In this document: piece after piece, positions 37,289 through 50,146 of the stretch
Layout of the letters: every line of letters begins with the position of its first letter
How positions within the stretch are numbered: position 1 is the first letter of the stretch
NCBI RefSeq assembly: GCF_004115265.2
Contig: NC_046293.1
Coordinates: forward strand, 29,160,055-29,224,054
DNA: 64,000 nucleotides
Origin: Rhinolophus ferrumequinum
Taxonomy: Eukaryota > Chordata > Mammalia > Chiroptera > Rhinolophidae
Reading direction: 5' to 3'
Made by a program: the position numbers and the translations under genes
The notes under the pieces: generated by a model
What the model was told of the DNA's origin: nothing
Databases searched by the model: none
What the model saw: only the letters and a program-made list of their open reading frames with translations

Positions 37289-39379
37289 TGTGGAAGTACC
37301 AAAAGTAGGGGCTTTCCATCAGAGAAGTACCTATGTAAGTAAATAATAGCATTCTCCCGCACCCAGTCAACACCCCGCCCCCCCCCCCCCACACACACAC
37401 ATTGACTAGATTCTGTGCTACGCTCCCCATATCTGGGACTGCAGCTTTAGAGCAGGTCATGGATTGTTGAGCCATGTCTGAAAGACTGCCGACATTTCAG
37501 AGCTAGTCAAGGATTTAGGTCTGCATTACCACCTGCCTGGTGAGTTGGCTTATTTGTGTATCCCTTGGGACACCAGAAGCTGTCTGGGTTCTGGAGTCCT
37601 CCCTGGTGTCTCAGGTTTCCCTAGTGACACGAGGGAATTGGTGCTTCCTGGGGCCCTCAGGGCTGCTCTCTACCACCTGAGCCCGGCGAGGAACATTTGA
37701 AGCTGCAAAGCTGAATGAGAAGAACCAACCCAGAGCCTGAGAGGACAGCGTCTTTTTAGATACAATAAACATTGTAATCAACCCTGAGGAAGGTACAAAT
37801 TACTAGAAGCAGAATTCTTTAAGATTTCCTTTGGTAAGAGAAACGGTACATTAGTTCTTGTTCACACATTCCTCGTAGTATATACTCTTCTGTTCCAGAT
37901 TCAGAGGCAAAAGGAGGATGAACTCACCTCTCCTTAAACTGAAGTCACTGTGCTAGGTATTTTCACAAATATTTATCTTGAATAATCCTTAAAGAAAACT
38001 TCATCAAGGAAGCCCTTATGAGGCAAAAGATTATACTTCAGTAATGCAATACAGTTTTAAATGAAGCATGAAAAATTAGAGAGAAGTAAAGAATGTTTAT
38101 TACCACTTGTGGTTAGAATATCAACCCTTTTAAGAAAATTAAGTGGATTTTTACCAGCTCTAGCTGTGGAAACCAGAGTGTAACACAGCACAGAATGATT
38201 GAGTAAGTGTTTATTGAATGGATAAATGTTGAAGTTTCAGGAGCAACACGAGACCCATCTCTCAAATTGCCAGTGTGGACTCTAGTCCAGGATCCTGGGC
38301 AGTGATAACGCTGACCCAAGAATGAGGATGTGAGATTAAAGAACATTTGTCCCCTGGGACATTTCCTAAAATGTCCTTCCTTCTGAGACATTGGAGCTCT
38401 TTTTCTTTTTCCCAGCAGTCAAATCACTTGACACTTGTGAGGCTTACTGTCCTCCCTGTGTCCTCTCAGGATTCAAATTTAAAAGTTTTAACCACCAGGT
38501 CTGATACACAGAGGGCACCTCACATATGTTGGCTCTCTATCTGCTTAATGTTGAATCCTCAGGATATCTCTGTCCCTGATCGCGGAAGTTTGTGATGTTC
38601 TGTGCTCCCATACATTGGCCCAGGCCCTCATTTTTTCTGCCACACTGACATGGCCGTGCTGAGCTTCCGCTGAAAAGAGAACCTTTATGTTGCTCGGAAC
38701 GTACTTCCCTAGGAACAAACTCACATTGTCCCAGACAAAGAAGAACCACCTTCCCCTGCCTGGGAGATGCCAGCCAGTTTTTTTTTGGCTGTAACATGGT
38801 TATTCCACCTGGGCTGGATTTGTGTAAGTCACATGGATGGAGAATGAACTGTTCTCTTAGGTTTCTACACAACTCACAAAAGGGTAAGATGATCTTGTCA
38901 CGACTGGTGTCAGATCTGGGCTTGGGAAGGACATGTTCTTGTCAAGTTAACAAAACAAAGCAATGGCAAGGATGAGTGACACCTGTGACCGATTCCCCCA
39001 GAGCTTACACAGACCTCTTGATTTCCCTTGCCCGATCATCGCTGCCGTGAGGACCCAACGTGCTAACCCTGGGGGCTATGGGAGCTCCATGTGACAGCAT
39101 CCTGCCTCCGCCCACCTTGAACAGGACAGCTCAGGGTTTATGAGACCCACACCACAGGTTACCTTAAGCCTAGAGTTTAATTGCAAACTACCTTTATAAA
39201 ACATGCTGACTAGGCTGTCCTCGAAAAAGGAAGAAAGTATTTCATGTCATGCCTGAAGCACTTTTAATGGCGGCCAAACTAAGACCTTGACAGTTTGAAG
39301 GCAAGTTGACCAGATGGCCTGACTGGGCCCACTTGGATTTTTCTAGAATCTCTCTCTTAAATTCTGTGTTTGCTTTTAG

Positions 39380-40140
39380 TTCTCACAGATGTAAAGCCCT
39401 ATACTGTGGCAACAACAGCAATGATCTTTCCGCTCATCTCACTGCAGGAATTTAATGCACAGTTTTTGTTAGTGGTAGAAATTCTATCCCTGGGTGACTG
39501 ATGAGTAAATAAGAATCCATTCTACTGTACTTCCTCTCGATATTTAAATTCCATCGTACTCTAAGGGAGGCTTTCATTATGCCTTTCTCTTATATCACCA
39601 GAAAAATTCTTTAGGGGAAAACGGTTTAATGTTTGACAGCTTTGGGCCTTTTTTTTTTTTTTTCCTGTTCAACCAGTCTCTTTAAATCTACTTAAAAACA
39701 GGAAACCACACATCTCCACCCCAGCACCAACCCGCCATCCACCAACACGCTCCCTATCAGTTTGGATCTACAGTCTTTTTGCTTCTAAGTTTGGCCTGAT
39801 GCCTGCTCCTACCTTGTAGGAAACCCCTTCGGCATCTCCCAGTGGCTTTATTCATAGCCCATCTCCAGAACAGTCAGGATTTTATCTCCTGGGCTGCAGC
39901 ACCCACGCTCCACTCCCTCACCAAGCTGCCTCCCTGAGTCATTGCCACCATTCCCTGCTCTCACTTCCCCTTCTATGCAGAACTGTCCCAGCAGCTTTCT
40001 TACTAGTGCTTTCTTATTGTCGTTTGTTTTAAAGAGGAACCGCCGCTCTCAAAAATAAATAAATAAACTGTAGAGAGAGGGTTGTAGCCTCGTTTAAAGA
40101 TCTCCAATATTTCTCTGTGCCCACCTGGAGCCTTCCCCAC
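39380..40140. other. Repeat-like, gene-free stretch beside the ARHGDIB first exon
   Basis: The stretch contains a poly(T) at 39,650, then weak L2-like sequence (about 39,780-40,020) and a short (AAAT)n at about 40,055. No exon signal was seen. Confidence 0.35.
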
Positions 40141-40160
40141 CCTGCGGTATTTCAACTTAC

Positions 40161-40240
40161 AGTCAGTGGTTCACGTCTCTGTCCGGGGTGCTTCTGTCTC
40201 TCAACTCTGACTTCTGAGCACTGGCAGTTAGAACAGGAAG
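40161..40240 (-). other. ARHGDIB: Probable ARHGDIB non-coding first exon
   Basis: A strong donor, ACT|GTAAGT, on the minus strand closes a unique, repeat-free stretch 8.7 kb upstream of the first coding exon; the human gene has a non-coding first exon at a similar distance. Two adjacent ETS-type GGAA cores (plus strand 40,236-40,243) overlap the likely start and an A/T-rich TTTAAAA lies about 30 bases further upstream. No ATG precedes the donor in frame with the coding exon. The upstream end is a guess. Confidence 0.5.
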
Positions 40241-40292
40241 GAAGTTAGTGAGAAAAAAAATTTTTTTTTAAACCTACTAGAAGAGGAAACCC
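40234..40292 (-). promoter_or_regulatory. Candidate ARHGDIB promoter with ETS/PU.1-type sites
   Basis: The stretch holds tandem GGAA cores (AGGAAGGAAGT, plus strand), a TTTAAAA box near 40,262-40,272 and a GAGGAAAC motif near 40,283. There is no CpG island. ETS-driven, TATA-poor promoters are common in blood-cell genes. Function is inferred from position and motif only. Confidence 0.35.
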
Positions 40293-41559
40293 TGGGCTGT
40301 CTCAAATCCTGTTCTGCACTGCATATCTCTTGATCAGCTAACTCTGAGCAGCATTCTTGTCAATTATTGGCACATGTGGGAGCATGACTGCCCATGTGAA
40401 CATGGATATGTGTGAATGTTCATGTAAGGATATGCCGCCTATAGCTATGAGTGCTATGAATAATTCTGTGGCTATATCTAAAAATCAAGTCATTTCAGTA
40501 CATAAGCATACCGAGGCAACTAGTCTAAAACTAGTTAGCAATGAATTCATTCACAGGCTTTACTTTGTATCACTAACTTCTGTTCCTGTGGGGTCTCTGC
40601 CAGCTTCTTTATCAGCCAGATACATTGAAAGTTTGCTGGCAGCGAAAGTAGGGTGTTAAGAAACTATGTATGTTAACTGCATATATTTCGCCCTAAATTT
40701 TATATTTTGTCCTTAAACAGAGCTTTAGAATTTTGTTGGTCATAATTTCAAGATACAGCTTTGTATTGCAACACAACCAAAGGTTATTTGTTGCCATTTT
40801 CCACTACTTTTTCTTTTTAAATAAAAAAAAAGCCAAAGTACTGCTTTTAATTAAACCTAAGAATGAAAATTACAAAATAAAGTAAAACTTCATTAATTCA
40901 TAGTCTTCTGACTCAGAATTTGTGATAATTTAACAAGTGCTAAAATTGACTTTGTACTATATTTGAGGAAATGGTTTGTGAAGTAATTTAAGTGGGAACA
41001 AGTTGCAGAGGCCGTATTTAAACCATTCGAGGTAACAAAGTTTTTAAGCACCCAAGCCACTTTACTCATTTCCATAGATACTGCCTATAATCAATTCTTA
41101 TTGATATTAATATCTCAATACCAGTATTTACACAGTTTCAATAGGTGTAGAGCTGACTAATCAAGCAAGTATATTTGGAATAACTGACATGTATTTTGCT
41201 GTCATTTAAACGTACTGCATTTTGTTTACTTCATTCTGTAAATCGATGCCACCAGATATATTCTGTCCTTAGTCAGTGTAACTGAAACAATCAAGGAGAT
41301 GGTGATCATTTGGTGGGAGAAAAGAGATTCATCTATAAAAGTATAAAAAGGAAAACAGTATATAATTACAATTAGTAAAAGTATTGAAAACCAAACACAG
41401 ATTTACTTATAAATTTCAGAATGATGTAAGTAGAAGATAGCCCTTGAAACAAAGTGTCTGACTGTATTATAAATAAAAGTGAATATTAATTTACACAGAA
41501 GACAGTACATTTTGTAGCTCAGTACTCTCAAGACGGGACACAGTGCTTTCAATGACATT

Positions 41560-41695
41560 AGCTGAGTCCCTTGTTTCTTCCAGGTACTGTTCTGAGCACT
41601 GGTGAGACAGCAGTAGACAATAGACAAAATCTCTGCTCTCCTGTGGATCTTACATTGTAAGGGAGACAGACAATTAAAACATAACATAGGTAGAA
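41560..41695 (-). mobile_element. L2 LINE 3' fragment
   Basis: TACTGTTCTGAGCACTGGTG then AAATCTCTGCTCTCCTGTGG and AGGGAGACAGACAATTAAAA are characteristic of reversed L2. Confidence 0.6.
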
Positions 41696-41879
41696 TAAAT
41701 TGTTTGAAACGAGAAAGATTTAAAAATCAAAATGGTAGATTCATGGTCTATGTGCTACTCTCACGCTATTAGGGAAAAAGACCTCACTAGTCAAGCAGGG
41801 CTTTTTCTTTTTTTTTTTTTTTTCTGTTAAGCCCAATGTATCTTCACAATTTTCTTAATGCACTGCTTTCTGCACAGAT

Positions 41880-42040
41880 GTTGGAAGTATGGAAGCACCT
41901 TAAGAAATGTCCACAGAATCAGCATATGTGTGTGCAGTGTGTGAACGTTTATTGGGGGAAAAGAGAGCATTCATCACTTTCATCAAATTCTCAAAGGGGC
42001 ATGACCTCAAAAGGATTAAGAATTGCTAAATTAGAGCCTC
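41880..42040 (+). mobile_element. MER20-like hAT-Charlie fragment
   Basis: CATCAAATTCTCAAAGGGGC then ATGACCTCAAAAGGATTAAG resembles the 3' end of MER20-type non-autonomous hAT elements. Terminal repeats are not clear. Confidence 0.42.
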
Positions 42041-42689
42041 TTCTTGATTTATCGAAGACTTTCAGTCAGTTGGAGGACAACGGCCACGTTCTCCTAAAAT
42101 ATCTTCCAGTATCACAGACAGGACAGGGATCTACTGGAAATGACCATTTCTCGTTTTCTTCTGCTGCTGTTCGTTTGTTGTTCACATGTATTTGTTAGAT
42201 GGGAAACTGAGATTAAGAAACTCCTTCAAGAAGATTAAAATGGCAGACGCTCCTCTACTAGCCCATGCTGACAACAATGCATTGTATGCTGAGGCTCCCT
42301 TACTCATATCTGAGCTTCTGCAAATGTAAGGAAATGCCTGTCATGGTAGTAAGAATGCTCTTCGTTAAGGCTCTTGGCTCTGTAATGCCAAATGATATCC
42401 ACAGAACTTAGAAACCTGCAGAGGAATTTCCACAAAAATGATCAATCCTTTGAAGTATTTTCCAGCTTTTCTTTGCTCTTATAAGGATATAATTGAAGGG
42501 TACATTCTAGGCAAATCTTCCATTGGGCCAAAGGTACCTTTGCCGGGAGCCTGCAAAAGTGACACGTGACTGCAGACTGTTGAGACTTCCCCTTTCTGCG
42601 CAGATATATTTCTCAGAGGCTATAAGTACAGATCATAAACTTTGAGAGAAGACTTTGTGCCCTGAAAGCTGTCCATTCTGAAATGTGTC

Positions 42690-42965
42690 CTTGAGGCACA
42701 AACAGTAGTCTGGGGTGGAGGGAAGAGCTGTAGTTCAGGCGGATATCCTGGCTCTGTCTCTTCCTGTCAGTGTGTCCTTGGGCCAATGCTTTCATTTCTC
42801 TGACCCTCAGTTTTCTCATCTGTAGAAGAGGGATGGTATCATCTTTAGTGTTGTTGGAAGGGTTGGACATAATGTGTGAGGAAGCATCCAGCAAGGTTCT
42901 GCCCTCAGAGTAAGTGCTCGATAAATGGTTCAGGCTAAGAAAATCATCACGGTTATCATCATTTC
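42690..42965 (+). mobile_element. MIR SINE, well preserved
   Basis: TGTGTCCTTGGGCCAATGCT, CTGACCCTCAGTTTTCTCAT, CTGTAGAAGAGGGATGG and AGTAAGTGCTCGATAAATGG give the full MIR order. Confidence 0.75.
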
Positions 42966-43529
42966 CTCATCACGTTTTGATTGTTATTACTGCACAGCAA
43001 ATATTAGAATGACTAGAAAAGGGTTTTTTTCATCTAAGTACTCACAAGCATCCTGCATACATCTCAAATCTTACCCCCTCCTTCTTTAAAGCCTCCCATT
43101 ACTGATCCAGGAATTTTTTTTTTTCCTGAACTTTTGGATTGTGCGTTGTTCATACAATGTAATTTTGTACTTTAGTAAACATTGCCTTGTATTGTTAACT
43201 GATTGTTACTGGACTTACTTCTCCACCCAAATATAAAATGTATGAGAAAAGTGCTGTGTCTTTCATACCTCGTATTCCTTGGAATGCCTTGACTGAATCA
43301 TGCCAGAATTGGAGTAAAATTCTTCAGTAGAAGTTTATCTGTATAAATTAGACAGAAATGTCTACATTATGCCATCCCCCACCCCCATTCCTTTCCTTTA
43401 GTGCGACTGTTGCCTTGGGGAAGAATGAACATGCATATGGTCATCTGTCTGCAGGAGTCGTTGACATTGACTTTACTTTTTGTGTATATTAAGCTACATT
43501 ATGCAAGATTTCTTAGCCTTAGCAGAAAG

Positions 43530-44510
43530 ACTCATTTCTAAATACAAACCCCTTGCTGGGTATGTGATTTGCAAATATTTTTCTTCCAGTATGTAATTTG
43601 TCTTTTCATTCTCTTATCAGAGTTTTTCAGATAAGTTTTTAATTTTAATGAAGTCAAATATATCAGTTTTTTCCTGTTACACATTATACTTTCACTGGCA
43701 AGTCTAAGACCTTTTTGCTTATTCCAAGGCCCCGAAGATTTTCTCCTATTTTTTTCCTAAAAGTTTAGAGCTTTACAGTCTACATTTAAGACTATGATAC
43801 ATTTTGAGCTAATTATTTATAAGTTGTGGAGTTTTAGGTGCACAAGGTGTGAGGTTTAGATTAAGATTTGTTTTGTTATTGCTGTTGTTTATAGATGCCC
43901 ATGGACAAAATGTCTGCACTCAGCACCATTTGTCTCCAGATACTCATTCTCTAATGCCATTTGTTGAACAGACCATCACTTGTCTACTGATTTTCTTTTA
44001 TACCTTCGTCAAAAAATAATTGGGCATTTTTGTGTAGGTCTGTATCTAGGCTCTCTATTCTGTTTCCTTGATCTGTGTGTCTGTCCTGTGGTTAATACCC
44101 CACTATCTTGACTACTGTAGCTACATAGTAAGTTTTAACATTAGGAAGAGTGATTTCTCCCCTCTTACTTTCTTCTTTTTTCAAAATTGTTTTGGCTATT
44201 CTAAGGTCTTCTGGTTCCACATAAATTTTAGAATAAACTTACCTATGTCTTCAGAAAACTTTGCTGGAATTATATAGGAATTGCAATAAACATAGATCAA
44301 TTTAAAGAGAATTGACATCTTTAGTATTTTGAATCTTCCAATCCATAAACATGGTATGTTTCTCCAACCATTTACGTTTTGATTTCTTCAGTTGTCATTT
44401 GGTAGTTTTTTAATCATACAAATCCTATACATTTTTTGTTAGATTTACACCTAAGTATTTTATTTTATTTAGAGCAATTATAAATGCACTACTTCTATTA
44501 TATTATTATT
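43530..44510 (-). mobile_element. Older LINE-1 fragment, part 1 of a nested pair
   Basis: Reverse complement of LINE-1 ORF2: GATTTGCAAATATTTTTCTT at its start, ATCTTGACTACTGTAGCTAC in the middle, then CACCTAAGTATTTTATTTTA. The order continues at 46,075, so the element was split by a later insertion. Confidence 0.75.
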
Positions 44511-44619
44511 ATTATTATTTTAAAATGTAAACATATATACTAGAATTTATTTACACCTGATAACAATTGTTTCCCCTTCAAACATGTTATATCTGGAGGC
44601 CATTTGCCTATTTCAATCA

Positions 44620-46060
44620 TTTTTTTCTTTCTTTTTTAAAAATTGAGGTATAACTGACATACAACATTATGTTAATTTCAGGTCCACAAATAATGATTCA
44701 CTATGTGTATATGAGAAAAGATCACCACAATAAGTCTAGTTAACATCTGTCACCATACATAGTTACAACATTTTTTTCTTGTGTTAAGAACTTTTAAGAT
44801 CTTCTCTCTGAGCAACTTTCAAATATGCAATACTGTACAGTACTATTAACTATAGTCACCATGCTAAACATTATATCCCCATGACATATTTATTTTATAA
44901 CTGGAAGTTTAAACTGGAAGTTTGTACCTTTTGACCCTATTCACCTGTTTTGCCCAAACCCCTCCCCCCACCTTTGGCAACCTCTAATCCACCAATTCGT
45001 TCTCTGTGACTATGAGCTTTTTTTTTTTTTTTTAATATTTCACATATAAGTGAGATCATATGGTATCTGGCTTTCTCTATCTGACTTATTTCACTTAGCA
45101 TAATGCCCTCAACATCCATGTACATTGTCACAACTGGCAAGATTTCCTTCTTTTTTATGGAAGAGTAACATTCCATTGTATGTATGTATGTATGTGTGTG
45201 TATATATACTCACTCACATTTTCCTTATCCATTTATCCAGACACGGACACTTATGTTGTTTCCATATCTTTGTTATTGTAAATTATGTTGCAATAATGTG
45301 GGTGCATGCATCTTTGTACGTTAGCGTTTTTGTTTTCTTTGGATAAATACCCAGAAGTGGAATTGCTGGATCGTGTGGTAGTTCCATTTTTAATTTTTTG
45401 AGAAACCTCCATGCTGTTTTCTATTGTGGCTGCTCCACCAACAGCTCACCAGGGTCCCATTTTCTACACATCCTTACCAACACTTACTTCTTTTATTTTT
45501 GATAATGGCCATTTTAATAGGTGTGAAGTGATAGCTCATTGTGGTTTGGATTTATAATTTCCCTGATGATTAGTGATGTGGAGCATCTATCTGTTCATGT
45601 ACCTATTGACCATCTGTATATCTTCTATGGAAAAATGTGTATTCAGATAGTCCTCCCATTTTCATGGGATTGTATTTTTTTTACTATTGAGTTGTATGAT
45701 TTCGTTATATATTTTAAATATTGACCCATCGTCAGGTGTATGATTTGCAAATATTTTCTCCCATTCCATAGGCTGCCTTTTCATTTTGTTTATAGTTTCC
45801 TTTTCTTAATTTGATGTCATTCCACTTGTTTATTTTTGCTTCTGTTGCCTTTGTTTTTGGAGTCAAATCCAAAAAATCATCACTAAGACTAATGTCAAGG
45901 AGCTTACCACCTATGTTTTCTTCTCTAGGAGTTGTATGGTTTCTTAAGGTCTTACATTCAAGTCTTTAACTCCATTTTGAGTTTATTTTTATGTTTGGTA
46001 TAAGATAGTGGTCCAATTTCATTGTTTTCCTATGGCTATCCAGTTTTTCCTTTCCCTACC
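44620..46060 (-). mobile_element. Younger LINE-1 3' end inserted into an older LINE-1
   Basis: A poly(T) start is followed by the reversed 3' UTR (TTGAGGTATAACTGACATAC), then ACTTATTTCACTTAGCATAA, then ORF2 sequence up to ATGGCTATCCAGTTTTTCC. It is 5'-truncated at about 1.4 kb. No clean target duplication was found; about 110 bases of unassigned sequence precede the tail. Confidence 0.75.
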
Positions 46061-46074
46061 CTTAAAAATCAGTT

Positions 46075-46870
46075 TCCACTTGTTCACTGTTATGTATAAA
46101 TGCAATTGGTTTTTTGTGTATTGGTTTACTATCCTTCAACCTTGCTGAACTCACTTATTAGTTATAGGAAGGTTTTTAAATGTAGATTCCTTAATATTTT
46201 CTCTGTAGAGAATCATGTCATCTGTAAATAGAAACAGCTTTATTTATTTTTTCATTTCAGTTCCAAATATATGCTTTCTATTTTTTTTTTTTATGCCTGA
46301 TTGTATTGGGTAAGACTTCCAGAACCATGTAGACTAAGAGTGATGAGAGAAGATATTCTTGACTTGTTCCTGATTTTGGAGAGAAAACATTCAGTTTTTC
46401 ACAATTATGATGTTAACTGTAGGATTTTTGTTGATGCTCTTTATGCATCTATCTCCTCTATTTCTAGTTGGCTGAGAGTTTTTATCATGAATGGGTGCTG
46501 GATTTTGTCAAATGCTCGTTCTGCATCAATTAATATCATACAAATTTTCTTCTTTTAGTCTGTTGATATAGTACGTTATGTTGACTGAATTTTGAATATT
46601 GAACATGTCTTGCATATATGGAATAAATCCCACTTGATCATGGTGTATTATTATTTTTATACATTGCTCTATTTAATTTGCTAATGCTAAGGATTTTTAC
46701 ATCTAAATTCATGAGCAATATAGGTTGGTATTTTTTCCTTTTTACAGTATTTGGTGTCAAAAAATTCATGACAGTAAAAACTGGCCTCATGAAATGAGTT
46801 GGGAATGTTCTCTCCTTTCTCTATTCTGAAAGAGAATCTTATATTTTTAATTAGTAAGTTATTTTTCAAG
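46075..46870 (-). mobile_element. Older LINE-1 fragment, part 2 of the nested pair
   Basis: TATAAATGCAATTGGTTTTT, then AATCATGTCATCTGTAAATA, AATAAATCCCACTTGATCAT and GCCTCATGAAATGAGTTGGG resume reversed ORF2 exactly where the 43.5-44.5 kb fragment stops. Confidence 0.75.
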
Positions 46871-47244
46871 GTTAACAATGGTGTTCTGGAGAATCCATGG
46901 TAGGATATTAAGGGAAAGAGGGGTCAGACTTATACATTCTTCTTTCACAATAGTGTGTTTCTCTCTGGAGTCCACTGTGCATTAGTCAGAGATGGAAACT
47001 CAGTCTAGGAGATTTCAAATGTGGCTTTGATGTGTATCTTCCTACTCACTGGTATTTTAAGAAACACTAAAGAAAGATTAGAGATTAGCACTTGTGTAAG
47101 CAGCTTATAGGACAGCTAAAATTTTACTCACTTTCTAATTACTGCCCTTTAACTCTTTTCCTGTGGATAGTTAATAATACTTTTCCATCTCTTAGATGGA
47201 ATCAAGAATTATAGCGCTATGGAACATAGATTTTTTTTTTTTAA

Positions 47245-47600
47245 AAAGCATTTTATGATATTTAGTTTTACAATTTGCATCAGTAAAACACTCTCTGTGG
47301 TGTACAGTTTTATGAGTTTTGATGAATGCATGGAGTTGTATACCCATCACTACAATCAAGATACCAAATAGTTCCTTCATCTTTCAAAAATCCCTTGCAT
47401 TTTTCCCTTTATAGTCAACTCCTTCCCTCAACCCCTGGCAACCACTGATTTGTTCTCCAACCCTATAGTTTTGCCTTTTTCAAAATGTCATAAATGAAAT
47501 CAGACAGTATAAACTTTTGACTCTGTATTCTTTAACTTAATAAAATATGTTTAATATTCATCTATGTCACTATATTTATCAATTTATTCTTTTTTGTTTT
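47245..47600 (-). mobile_element. Old LINE-1 (L1M-type) 3' end
   Basis: GTGTACAGTTTTATGAGTTT, TACCCATCACTACAATCAAG and CAACCACTGATTTGTTCTCC are the reversed 3' region of old L1M elements. Confidence 0.7.
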
Positions 47601-48471
47601 TGGCCCAGCAAGTTTCCTGCCGGCTTTATTTCTCATGTCTGTGAAATCTTAGAGTGCCAACACATCCAAAGTTCTACTAGAGAAATTCCTTGGTGATTGA
47701 TCACCTTGTGTAGAGCAATGTGACCCTATTGCCTGGTTGATGAGATCAGAGATAGGCAACTGACCAAAAGTCAGCCATCATGAGGCTAGCTAATGACCAA
47801 TGAAATGACCTGGTAGAAGAGCTCTGTCCAACAGAGGCCGTGTGTATTGACTGCTGATGGGCCAGCCTACTCAAATTCCCTAAGTAGAGTCCTAATAAGC
47901 AGCCACTTTCAACAGGGAACAATGGATATATTCCCTGAAGATACAAGATGACCAGATCTTTAGAACTTCACAGTGGCTTGAGCACTGTATCCTTCTCCAC
48001 GAGCCTTGCTGAGCGTTCCTAAATTCCCTGCCTTTCATAATCCCCTGGTATCCCATACTTTTGCTCTTTCATTGTACTTTCTTTCTAGATGTTCAAAAAT
48101 TCCTTCTTTTTGTCATTTCCTTTCTGTCTCAAGAACTGCCTTTATTATTCACTTTAGGAGAGTTTTTCAAAATAAATACTTGTTTTCTCCATATACCATA
48201 ACTCCTCACTCTCTACTCTCCTGGATCTCCCTAGGAGGGGCAAGAGTTGTGGCAAAGCACCCTCCCTGCCAACATTGAGAATCACTGGGTTATATATCCT
48301 GCTGTTGATAAATGTGGTTTGTCTCTCTCAAGAGTGTTGAATGCCAAAAAATTGAGCACCCTGGCAGGCTAAATCATTCCTTTTATATTTGTGGAAACAG
48401 ACTCAAAGAGGTGACAATGCTCTTACATAGCAGAGACTGGTAAAAGCAAGCCTACACAAGGGTCTAAAAAT

Positions 48472-48610
48472 AGCACTTCTCAAACATTAATGTGCAAACA
48501 AATCACCCTGGTACCTTGTTAAAATGCGTATTCTAATGCAGTCAGCCTGGAGAAATGTCTGATACCCTACATTTCTAACAAGTCCCCAGGTGCTGCTGAT
48601 GCAGTTGCAC
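48472..48610 (+). mobile_element. MER5A hAT-Charlie element
   Basis: CTTCTCAAACATTAATGTGC, then CAAATCACCCTGGTACCTTG, then ACATTTCTAACAAGTCCCCA and GGTGCTGCTGATGCAG match MER5A in order. A small non-autonomous DNA transposon of early mammalian age. Confidence 0.72.
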
Positions 48611-49700
48611 TGTGAGTAGCAACATTCTTGCTCTTTCCACTGCCTTTTGTGAATTGCAGTCCTTCACCTTCATTCTCAAAGAAATGAAAAATGTGTGAGG
48701 GTTTGGCAGATAAGCACATAAATATCTATATGCTTCGTGTGTAGGAGTAAAGGAAGATGTGATTGGTAATAGAGACACAGTGGAGGACATGGAAAGACCC
48801 ATCCAGAGACGAAACACTCTGCTGGCTCTGAAAGGTGTTCGCTGCCTTCAAAATCACCGAGTTTTGGTAAAGACCACAGGAAAGCTTATAAAAAAACAAA
48901 ACAAAACAAAACAAACAAACAAACAAAAAACCCCTTAAGCTGTGTAGCTGTCCATGTAATCTGCTTGGGGCTTCAGGTTAAGAATCTTTCCCTGCTTAGG
49001 AGGGATAAATTGACCTTCTTTCTCTATAATCTTATGGAGTACAATTCTCTAACAAGTAACCATTTACAGACGGCGCTCTGAAACTCCCTGGCAAGGCATG
49101 AGAGTGGCCAGCAATGCATGGTCCATGCCTGCTTTGTTGGAGCATAGTAGAAAGACAGCTGAATATGCAAGTCTTTTCTAAGCTTGGGACTGGCTTCTAG
49201 TTCTAATACTAACTTGATATGCAGTCTTGAATGAATCACTTAATTTCTCCATGACAAATTTGTCAGAAGAGCTTAATGATACTGTCATGTGGACTAGGTC
49301 TATTTAAAACTGTATTAAAACTTTTTAAATACTAGTGGATCAATGCAATTGGAAGACAGAAGCCAAGTGTCCCACTAAATTGGGTTATAGCTTGGGCCTT
49401 ATACCCTGAAGCCTTTGGCTATGGGTGTAATCCAGCAATTAATTCTCAAATATATGTCATCAGTGAAGAGTTCCCAGCTATCACTTAGGCTCTTTCACTG
49501 TCAAGTATCACTGAATTTTATGTCATTCCTGATTTGTGGACTTATCTTTCTGAGGAAATAGATACAATGCCAGTTAGGGAAAGAGAATGTATACTTTACA
49601 GTGTCACTGCTCAGATGATCACACACCCACTGCAGCAGGGGGCACTGTGGTTCACTCGCTTCTTTTTAGTTATCTAGAGTCCCATAAAAATTACGTCATA

Positions 49701-49704
<4 letters not shown>

Positions 49705-49756
<52 letters not shown>
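49705..49756 (+). repeat. Compound (GT)n(GA)n microsatellite
   Basis: About 17 GT units pass directly into about nine GA units, a few hundred bases before the candidate PDE6H first exon. Confidence 0.95.
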
Positions 49757-50015
49757 AGTTGTATACATGAGTGTGTATCAGGAAAAGGAAGGCATGGAGG
49801 GTAACAACTGAAGGTGGAGAAGGACAAAAGATCTTGCATCACAATCTGCAAATCTACTCTTGGATATTAACACTTCATGTGTATTTGTGAATTCAATATC
49901 TATTTATTGACAGGAGATAGCCTAAGTCAGTTTTGTAAGAGTAGGCAATGATCAGAGAACTCCTAAGCCTATCCCAATCACACCCCATATTCTTTCCACT
50001 TCTTTGCAGCTGGGT

Positions 50016-50042
50016 TGCTAAGCTGATGACAGTAAGATTAGG
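50016..50042 (+). promoter_or_regulatory. Candidate photoreceptor promoter motifs (NRL/MAF half-site and CRX site)
   Basis: TTGCTAAGCTGATGAC followed by AGATTAGG (reverse CCTAATCT) resembles paired MAF/NRL and CRX/OTX sites seen at photoreceptor genes. The position fits a PDE6H promoter. The motifs are degenerate, so this is suggestive only. Confidence 0.3.
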
Positions 50043-50049
50043 CAGCATG

Positions 50050-50146
50050 AGGGTTTTGCAGAGAGATAAATCAGGATGCAAAGATCCTTTATCCATCTAC
50101 TGTGAAGAAGGCAACCGGACAGCTTATAGGAGCACCATTCAGCTCT
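50050..50146 (+). other. PDE6H: Candidate PDE6H non-coding first exon
   Basis: Repeat-free sequence ends at a good donor, CTCT|GTGAGT, 3.4 kb before the first coding exon, within the gene span expected from human. A CRX-like AGATTAGG (50,035-50,042) and an NRL/MAF-half-site-like GCTGATGAC (50,022-50,030) lie just upstream. The exact 5' end is unknown and other exons are possible. Confidence 0.35.
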
